From assembly GCA_001768195.1 (NCBI GenBank), contig MENI01000060.1, positions 1 through 40,075 of the forward strand: a stretch of 40,075 nt of DNA. Direction: 5' to 3'. Below the pieces are notes generated by a model that was given only the letters and a program-made list of their open reading frames with translations, was not told where the DNA came from and ran no database searches. Both the position numbers and the translations under genes were made by a program. Of this stretch, positions 33,915-40,075 are shown in pieces (positions within the stretch are counted from its first letter, which is position 1; each line of letters opens with the position of its first letter). The stretch is from Bacteroidetes bacterium GWA2_40_15 (lineage in GTDB: Bacteria; Bacteroidota; Bacteroidia; Bacteroidales; VadinHA17).

Positions 33915-34814
33915 ATGAAAAAGCAATTGTTTGTTTCAGCAATTATTCTTTTGCAGATCATAAGTATTAATGCACAGGTTGTGAGCAGCAGCGAGGCTAC
34001 AATCCTGATAAATAATAAACCTGATCCTGGTCTTACTAAGGCTGTACCGGAAGTCGTTGAAAGCATAATGCCAGCTGCTGTCGCTGCAAGCAGTATAGTG
34101 CCGATAGGTGCCGGAAAGTACTATGCATTGATAATTGGTATCAACGATTATGCTGATCCTGATATCAACTCGCTTGATTTTTGCATCAGGGATGCAGAGT
34201 CTTTCTACAATGCAGTTACCTCCTTCTATACTTTTGAGAAGGAGAATATCAAATTTTTAAAAAATGCAACGATGTCCGATATAGTGACATCGCTAGATTA
34301 TTTTGCACAAGTGGTGAAGCCTACTGATAGTTTCCTGATATTCTATGCGGGACATGGCGTTTGGAATAAGACTTCAGAGACAGGTTTCTGGCTGCCTTCA
34401 GATGCAAGGAAAAACAGCACATTGAACTGGTTCCGCAACAGTGCGCTAAGGGATTTCCTGCGTGAGGTAAATTCAAGGCATACTTTACTTATTACAGATG
34501 CATGTTTTGCAGGATCAATTTTTAAGACACGCGCAGCCTTCAGCGATGCCAACCTTGCAGTCAACAAGCTTTATGAACTTCCAAGCAGAAAGGCAATGAC
34601 CAGCGGTACACTTACAGAAGTGCCTGATCAGAGCGCATTTCTGAAATATATGATAGAGCGGCTTAATGTCAATAAGGAGAAGTACCTCTCAAGTGAACAG
34701 CTTTTCAGCAGTTTCAGGATAGCCGTAATAAACAACAGCAACGTTATTCCTCAGTATGGAGAGATAAAGGATGTCGGAGATCAGGGGGGTGATTTTATAT
34801 TTATTCGCAAATAA
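33915..34814 (+). CDS. Secreted caspase-family (C14) peptidase
   Basis: The 299-residue protein has a signal peptide (MKKQLFVSAIILLQIISINA), then a 60-residue spacer and a caspase-like domain beginning at YYALIIGINDYADPDINSLD. The catalytic dyad is H147 (YAGHGVW) and C197 (ITDACFAGS), both intact. The domain ends with the strand GDFIFIRK. Export is unusual for caspase homologues, which are mostly cytosolic, though secreted clostripain-like and gingipain-type relatives are known. It lies 11 nt after a membrane protein gene and 44 nt before a broken FISUMP gene, probably one transcription unit. The target is unknown. Confidence 0.88.
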   Translation: MKKQLFVSAIILLQIISINAQVVSSSEATILINNKPDPGLTKAVPEVVESIMPAAVAASSIVPIGAGKYYALIIGINDYADPDINSLDFCIRDAESFYNAVTSFYTFEKENIKFLKNATMSDIVTSLDYFAQVVKPTDSFLIFYAGHGVWNKTSETGFWLPSDARKNSTLNWFRNSALRDFLREVNSRHTLLITDACFAGSIFKTRAAFSDANLAVNKLYELPSRKAMTSGTLTEVPDQSAFLKYMIERLNVNKEKYLSSEQLFSSFRIAVINNSNVIPQYGEIKDVGDQGGDFIFIRK

Positions 34815-34858
34815 TTCAACAACGTAATCAGGATACTTTAACCGGTAATTCTTAAAAC

Positions 34859-35721
34859 ATGAGAAATATATTCCGCACCACTGTTTTTCTGGGGCTATTA
34901 TCGGTATTATTTTCAGTAATAATAACCTGCATTAAGGTTGAGAAAAAGCTGATGGTCGCAACAGGTCAGGTCAATAATGTATTACCAAATACTGCACAGA
35001 TATCTGGTACAGTTGTAGATATTGGCGAGGGAGCTACCCAGCATGGACATTGCTATGGTACTTCAACTAATGACGGAGGAGCTCCTGTTACTGCACGAGG
35101 TGTTTGCTGGAGCACATCAACAAATCCGACAGTTGCATTAACCACTAAACTACTGATGCTGGCACCACAGGAGCATTTACAAGTTCAATAATTGGGCTTA
35201 CTCCAAATACTCAGTATTATTTAAGAGCTTATGCAACCAATAGTGTGGGTACAGCTTATGGTACACAGGTAAGTTTTACAACACTGATGTCGGGGCAATT
35301 TTCTGATATAGATGGCAATGTTTATAATACCATAACAATAGGAACGCAAATATGGATGAAGGAAAACCTTAAAACAACGAAGTATAATGATGGCTCTTCC
35401 ATACCATTAGTTACGGATAATACAGCCTGGATCAATTTATCAACTCCCGGGTATTGCTGGTACAATAACGATGCAGCTACCTATAAATCTGCTTATGGAG
35501 CAATGTACAACTGGTACACTGTTAACACAGGAAAAATTTGCCCCCCTAACTGGCATGTGCCTACCGATACCCAATGGGAAACACTGATAACGTATCTGGG
35601 AGGCAAAATTATTGCAGGAGGCAAAATGAAAGAAACTGGGACCGCTCATTGGACCAGCCCCAACATCGGCGCCACCAATGAAACGGGCTTTACAGCCCTC
35701 CCAGGTGGCTACCGTCACTAA
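34859..35721 (+). pseudogene. Broken lipoprotein with Fn3-like repeat and truncated FISUMP domain
   Basis: The first part (34859 onward) has a lipoprotein-like signal (LSVLFSVIITC) and an Fn3-like stretch ending GVCWSTSTNPTVALTTK. The second part resumes in another frame: TTDAGTTGAFTSSIIGLTPN, then YYLRAYATNSVGTAYGTQVS and the FISUMP domain (DIDGNVYNTITIGTQIWMKE, GKICPPNWHVPTDTQWE, TGFTALPGGYRH). A single A missing at 35147-35149 joins the two exactly. The first Fn3 unit also looks shortened (GTSTN fused to DGGAPVTARG). The FISUMP domain stops after GGYRH, where a 10-bp inverted repeat begins, so its usual C-terminus is lost. Surface or adhesion role is inferred. Confidence 0.82.
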
Positions 35722-35742
35722 ATTTGCCCACCGGGCAAATTT
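35720..35742 (+). terminator. Hairpin overlapping the truncated stop
   Basis: AAATTTGCCC (35720-35729) and GGGCAAATTT (35733-35742) form a perfect 10-bp stem with a 3-nt loop, followed by TAAA. The TAA stop lies in the stem. It may be a terminator or the end of an inserted repeat. Confidence 0.6.
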
Positions 35743-35916
35743 TAAACGTTCGGCCCTTCGCGACGGCGAGCCGTAGACTGAATTTGATTGAGGGTAGTTG
35801 GGAACCATTTGAAAGCCTCATATCAAATATTTTCAAGATTAAGCAATTTCAGAGCTTCCTCCAAGATCAAATATATTATTATCAGGGAATGTAAAACAAT
35901 TAGGCAATTATTTTTT
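35743..35916 (+). other. Gap with a possible gene remnant
   Basis: From 35775 one frame reads LIEGSWEPFESLISNIFKIK and continues to a stop at 35894; another reads GNVKQLGNYFFQKFNARD from 35885. Together they could be the end of a decayed gene with one frame loss, but no family is recognised. The first 30 nt is a GC-rich palindromic stretch (CGGCCCTTCGCGACGGCGAGCCG). Confidence 0.25.
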
Positions 35917-36693
35917 TCAGAAGTTCAATGCAAGAGATATCACCAACAACTTTACAGGGATCTTTCCAGTTGATTTTACGTTTACATTCATAGTCGGACT
36001 AGTGTCAATATCCTTATACGTAACATCATATGTTGGTTTGGCGGTGTAATATTCCATAGAAATTGCAGCAATACCATATCTTGCTGAGAATCCCCCTGTA
36101 TGAGACATCATCAAAGCTGGAGCACTTTCAGCAATAGCCATTTCACCAGTAAAGAGAAATGATTCACCTGCTGAGGTAGATTCATGCGCAATTTCATATT
36201 TGAAGGGAATAATTAATCCTGGACGATAATAAAATGCCAAAGAAAGGTTATCTATAGGGTTAACAAAAACTCCATATCTCTGTGCTATATCCATAATGCT
36301 TACTGGTTTAGAATATATCTCTTTATTTGAAAAGAATCCACCTATACTACTCCAGTCCAGGGATGTCTTCCAGTAAGAAGCCAATATCGGGAAATAATAG
36401 AATCCAACCATTTTATCAGGATTGGTAAGGTTCAATCCCATCCCCGCTTCTACAATAAAACCTGTTTTTGCTCCCATCACTCCAGAAGAATATTGTGGGA
36501 TAGAGCTGCGATTAGGAGTAGTCCCATAAAGTGAAAGCGGCATTGCAGCGCCGAATTTGATAGAAAAATTTGCTTTCCCAGCAGTCGTTGATTTATTTGA
36601 TTGAGGGCTCGAGGCACCATCACCAACAAACTGAGATGAAACAAAATTGCTAATCATGAGAAGGATCGCTCCTGTCAAAATTTTTATTTTCAT
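35917..36693 (-). CDS. Hypothetical outer-membrane-type protein
   Basis: The 258-residue protein has a signal peptide (MKIKILTGAILLMISNFVSS). The mature part alternates polar and aromatic residues (GFYYFPILASYWKTSLDW, LSLAFYYRPGLIIPF, ISMEYYTAKPTYDVTYK) and ends in the strand LVISLALNF with a terminal phenylalanine, as in outer-membrane beta barrels. No specific family recognised. It follows the PD40 propeller gene by 21 nt on the same strand, so the two are probably co-expressed. Confidence 0.65.
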   Translation of the reverse strand: MKIKILTGAILLMISNFVSSQFVGDGASSPQSNKSTTAGKANFSIKFGAAMPLSLYGTTPNRSSIPQYSSGVMGAKTGFIVEAGMGLNLTNPDKMVGFYYFPILASYWKTSLDWSSIGGFFSNKEIYSKPVSIMDIAQRYGVFVNPIDNLSLAFYYRPGLIIPFKYEIAHESTSAGESFLFTGEMAIAESAPALMMSHTGGFSARYGIAAISMEYYTAKPTYDVTYKDIDTSPTMNVNVKSTGKIPVKLLVISLALNF

Positions 36694-36714
36694 TTAAATA
36701 TATATATATGGTGG

Positions 36715-37749
36715 TTACTTTACAAGATCGATACTCCATATATTATAACTCCCCTGGGCATTTCCTCTCTGAGAGAGAAAATATATAGATTTCCCATCAG
36801 GTGCCCAGCAGGGGGAATTATCATTGCCTGGATGAAAAGTAAGCTGTTGAAATCCAGTGCCATCAATGTTGACAATAAATATATCCAGGTTTGTGTCTTG
36901 TGGTTTAACTCCGGGGGTGGATCGGACACACAATACACGTTTACCATCTGGTGAAATCTTGGGAGTTGAGAAACCCCTTACATTATCTCTTAGAATAAGC
37001 GTTTCCTGTCCCGATTTAAGGTTAAGCATCCATATTTCTCCCTGGGAAGTGGTGGTATTTGATTTTGTGAATAAAAGTTTATCTCCCGGAACATATTCTG
37101 GTGATGAACCTTCAACATACTGGGTCGCGATTGATGTATTTTTGTCCATCGACCAGATATAATATTTCCAGGTAGTGATTGGAGTAGTTCCTGAATATGT
37201 TGTCGAAGGAATTCCTCTGGTATAGAATATCCTTTGGCCATCTGAAGAAAAAACAGGTGCAGATGCCACACCTGATTGAGATTCTGTAAGGTGTTGTATA
37301 GCGCTTCCTTCGTTTGTATTTACCATGCAGATATTTGATTTCTCCTGACCTGGGAAAGTTCCGCTGAAAGATATTGAATTCCCATCGGGAGAAAAACAAG
37401 GACCTGTTGCAGAAATACCAAAAGTACGTTGCACAGAACTACGACCTCCCGTCGTGGATCTGACATAGACATTTCCCTCCTTTTGATCGGGAGCTGTGAC
37501 TCCAATATAAACAATATAACCTCCATCGTCAGAGACATCAAACATTGACCCTGTGAACCATTGCAGTTTCCCACCATTATTAATGACTCTAGGTCCCCAG
37601 ATTATCTGTTCTTCCGATGTTATTTGTTTGAATTGGTATCCACCTTCCTGTGGAACAGATATCTGGGAATAATCAATTAATCTGGTAGTCACACATGACA
37701 CTACGCTCAAAGAAAGCAATAAAAGGTAGAGTGATAGTTTATTATTCAT
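36715..37749 (-). CDS. TolB-like PD40 beta-propeller lipoprotein
   Basis: The 344-residue protein has a lipobox signal (LSLSVVSC) and several WD40-like PD40 blades with the signature SPDG or a variant: FSPDGNSISF, FSSDGQRIFY, ISPDGKRVLC, WAPDGKSIYF. This is the fold of the TolB C-terminal domain, usually a protein-binding platform in the periplasm. No peptidoglycan-binding OmpA domain is attached. It is the first gene of a - strand pair with the barrel-like protein, and diverges from the TIR gene. A TACTTTTG -7 box lies 27 nt upstream. Confidence 0.83.
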   Translation of the reverse strand: MNNKLSLYLLLLSLSVVSCVTTRLIDYSQISVPQEGGYQFKQITSEEQIIWGPRVINNGGKLQWFTGSMFDVSDDGGYIVYIGVTAPDQKEGNVYVRSTTGGRSSVQRTFGISATGPCFSPDGNSISFSGTFPGQEKSNICMVNTNEGSAIQHLTESQSGVASAPVFSSDGQRIFYTRGIPSTTYSGTTPITTWKYYIWSMDKNTSIATQYVEGSSPEYVPGDKLLFTKSNTTTSQGEIWMLNLKSGQETLILRDNVRGFSTPKISPDGKRVLCVRSTPGVKPQDTNLDIFIVNIDGTGFQQLTFHPGNDNSPCWAPDGKSIYFLSQRGNAQGSYNIWSIDLVK

Positions 37750-37775
37750 TATAGTATTTCCCCTCTCACAATTTA

Positions 37776-37783
37776 CAAAAGTA
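37776..37783 (-). promoter_or_regulatory. -7 box of the propeller/barrel operon
   Basis: On the - strand TACTTTTG fits TAnnTTTG, 26 nt before the ATG at 37749. No clear -33 box is visible upstream. Confidence 0.5.
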
Positions 37784-37960
37784 ATTTTACAATATTATTA
37801 AATAAAATAACATGGAAGTTAAAAACGTAAAATATTATCTTTTATCAGAATGGGATAACTTAATACGTTTAATTTTAATCAGGATTCTTATCTTTTGAAC
37901 AGAGAAAAACATGTAAAAGTGTTATCAATTTAGGTTAAATAATGTGTTGATTGATTTTTA

Positions 37961-37992
37961 TTTGACTCGCATTCAACTCTTTCATAACTTTA
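37961..37992 (+). promoter_or_regulatory. Promoter of the TIR receptor gene
   Basis: TTTG (37961-37964), 20 nt, TAACTTTA (37985-37992), one base off TAnnTTTG. It lies 18 nt before the ATG at 38011. The remaining part of the 37750-38010 divergent gap is AT-rich with no gene. Confidence 0.5.
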
Positions 37993-38010
37993 TAGAAATA
38001 AACCATCTGC

Positions 38011-40075
38011 ATGGCGAGTCTCATCTCAGGGTTTGAATATGACATCTTCATCAGCTACCGTCAGAAGGATAATAAACATGAAGGCTGGGTAACAGAGTTT
38101 GTTAATAACCTGAATGGAGAGAACTTGAGTCAACATTCAAAGAAGAGATAAGTGTTTATTTTGACATCAACCCTCACGACGGATTGCTGGAAACACATGA
38201 TGTTGATGCCTCATTGAAAGATAAACTGAAATGTTTAATCTTTATTCCAATCATATCACGCACCTATTGTGATCCAAAATCCTTTGCATGGGAGCATGAA
38301 TTCAAGTCATTCATTGAACAGGCTTCAAATGATCAGTTCGGATTGAAGGTAAAACTACCTAATGGCAATGTAGCAAACAGAGTCCTTCCAATTCAAATAT
38401 ATGATCTGCACCCTGAAGATAAATCGCTTATTGAAAAGGAACTCAGAGGTGTACTGAGAGCTATTGAGTTTATCTATAAAGAGCAGGGAGTGAACAGACC
38501 TCTTACTCCAAAGGATATTGAGGAGAAAAACTCGAACAAGACAAATTATAGAAATCAGGTCAATAAGGTAGCCAATGTCATTGATGAGATCATACATTGT
38601 CTTAAAGGAAAAGAGCCTGCTGCTTTTGCAAGAAAAGTATCAGCTGACAAGAATGTACATGACACTGAAGAAGATAAAAGCAATGATGTATCAGCTAAGG
38701 TTATGATTCCTAAAAAATCAAAGAGATGGCTGATAACAGCTCTCTCAATTCTTCTCTGCGTCGTTGGGGTGATTGCTCTGTACAAGGTGATTAATAGCGG
38801 GAAACATGTTAAGGATGCCTCTGAAAAAGATAAATCAATCGCAGTTTTACCTTTTAAGTTGATAAGTGATGAGCCTGATAAGCAATACCTTGCCGATGGC
38901 ATGATGGATGCTATCACACTTCATCTTTCAAAGATCAAGGATTTGCGTGTAATGTCCAGGACTTCTGTAGAACAATACCGGGGAACAACTAAAACAACAC
39001 GAACTATTGGTCAAGAACTTGATGTGGTGTATATGCTTGAAGGCAGTTTTCAGAAGTTTGGTGATGATGCAAAATTGATTGTTCAGTTGATTAAAGCGAA
39101 TGAGGAAAGTCATGTTTGGGGGGATGAATACAATATTAAATGGAGTGAAGTTTTGCTTTACAAAGCGAAGTAGCACAATCTATTGCCGGGGAATTGGGTG
39201 CAGCAATAACACCTGAAGAAAAACAGATTATTGAAATAATCCCTACCAAGAGCTTAACAGCTTATGATTTTTACCAGCAAGTTTTGGAGGTATATTATAG
39301 AAATCCTTTCCCAGGAACCACTCCTAAAACGTTGAGAAGAATGGAAGAATTGGTTTACAAAGCCCTGGAATCTGATTCTACATTTGCAATGGCCTATAGT
39401 GGATTGGCTGGGATTTACATGGCCAAAAACTGGAATTCGAAAGAGTCATATTTTAATGAGAATTACCTTGATTCTGTATTAATTCTAGCTGATAAGGCAC
39501 TTTCATATGATGCTCATCTGGATGATGCATATTTACGTAGAGCCCTATATTATAACAATACCGGTAATCCTGAGAAGGCAATAATAGAATTCGATAGAGC
39601 AATAAATTATAATCCAAATAACTGGGAAGCTTACAGAAGGAAAGGATCATGGGTGTATTTAAGCAGTCTTTACTATTCAGATTATGTTAAAGGATTGGAA
39701 TGTTTGCATAAAGCTGTAAGCTTAAATCATTCAGGAGAACTCGTAGCTATTTTACAAGAACTGGCCTATGCCTATACATATCAGGCCGGATTCCATGAGA
39801 TCGGGAAGAAATACTATACTGAATCATTTAAATTGCATGGGGATACAATGATATATCTTGATGATATAGGTTCTTTAGAGATACAATATGGAGAATTTGA
39901 TAAAGGCATGGAAAAAATACTCAAAGTCTATACCAAGTATCCAAATAACATTTGGGTAGCAGAAAAGTATTTCTATCATGGACAATACGAAGAATCATTA
40001 AAATATATTATGAGTATCAGGAATCAAGCATAAAAAACTCATTGATTTTGACTTCGTCGGGTTTTGCAACGGTTC
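38011..40075 (+). pseudogene. TIR - transmembrane - TolB_N-like - TPR receptor, frameshifted and cut by the window end
   Basis: The TIR domain starts GFEYDIFISYRQKDNKHEGW, loses frame at about 38119 (one base missing), and resumes ELESTFKEEISVYFDINPHD and SLKDKLKCLIFIPIISRTYC. A transmembrane helix (WLITALSILLCVVGVIALYK, about 38726-38785) follows, then a CadC/adenylate-cyclase-associated TolB_N-like domain (KSIAVLPFKLISDEPDKQYL, RTIGQELDVVYMLEGSF), a second frame loss at 39151-39154 (one T missing), and TPR repeats (NTGNPEKAIIEFDRAINYNP). A third loss near 40007 restores an open frame to the window end. If intact, it would be a membrane receptor with a cytosolic TIR and an extracytoplasmic sensor. 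Role in defence or signalling is inferred. Confidence 0.8.

Noticed and set aside
35141-35155. Programmed ribosomal frameshift in the FISUMP gene
   Set aside because: No X-XXY-YYZ slippery heptamer or downstream structure; a missing A explains the break and other lesions exist in the gene.
35440-35808. 122-residue open frame antisense to the FISUMP fragment
   Set aside because: It is the complement of FISUMP coding sequence plus the hairpin; no family match is apparent.

Overview
The window reads as a chromosomal segment of a Bacteroidota bacterium, probably an environmental Bacteroidales or Marinilabiliales relative (inference; no rRNA is present to fix the taxon). The support is repeated TAnnTTTG -7 promoter boxes, typical Bacteroidota families (DUF1080 and GH29 glycan enzymes, an M56 peptidase with TonB-type domains, PD40 propeller lipoprotein, FISUMP-type protein, P5C dehydrogenase), and frequent lipoprotein or secreted signal peptides.

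Layout. 1-8.3 kb holds housekeeping genes on the + strand: ubiX, a YhbP-like flavoprotein, ribE, ileS and dnaG. 8.5-17.4 kb holds a small lipoprotein followed by the overlapping pair alpha-2-macroglobulin / pbpC (periplasmic protease trap plus peptidoglycan repair synthase). 17.7-22.0 kb holds a Nudix hydrolase with a DUF2007-like partner, a PAP2/sphingomyelin-synthase-like membrane protein, P5C dehydrogenase and a lipid kinase. 22.0-32.8 kb holds secreted catabolic or surface proteins (GH29 fucosidase, YVTN propeller-phosphoesterase fusion, exported aminotransferase, DUF1080, Tat-exported alpha/beta hydrolase) and, on the - strand, a blaI/M56 regulatory pair with a well-defined promoter and two operators. 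33-40 kb is more AT-rich and accessory: a membrane protein plus a secreted caspase, a broken FISUMP lipoprotein, a - strand outer-membrane protein / PD40 propeller pair, and a frameshifted TIR-TM-TolB_N-TPR receptor running off the end.

The most distinctive content is between the genes. Two families of intergenic palindromic repeats punctuate the first 30 kb. One consists of GCGCAACGG-rich arms that flank inner inverted repeats; it starts within a few bases of the stop codons of three neighbouring genes. One of these loci carries, between perfect 31-bp and 21-bp inverted repeats, the degenerate 3' end of a DUF559 (Vsr-like endonuclease fold) gene on the - strand, whose reading frame continues into the repeat. 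The second family has five copies with a shared left boundary and an internal AACAAACG...AAAACGAAATA core; one copy encodes the last residues and stop of pbpC. A link between DUF559 proteins and dispersal of these repeats is the best candidate here for a poorly described mobile system.

The last 5 kb has four single-base frame losses, all in or next to short base runs. This is either real decay of an accessory region or sequencing error near a contig end.
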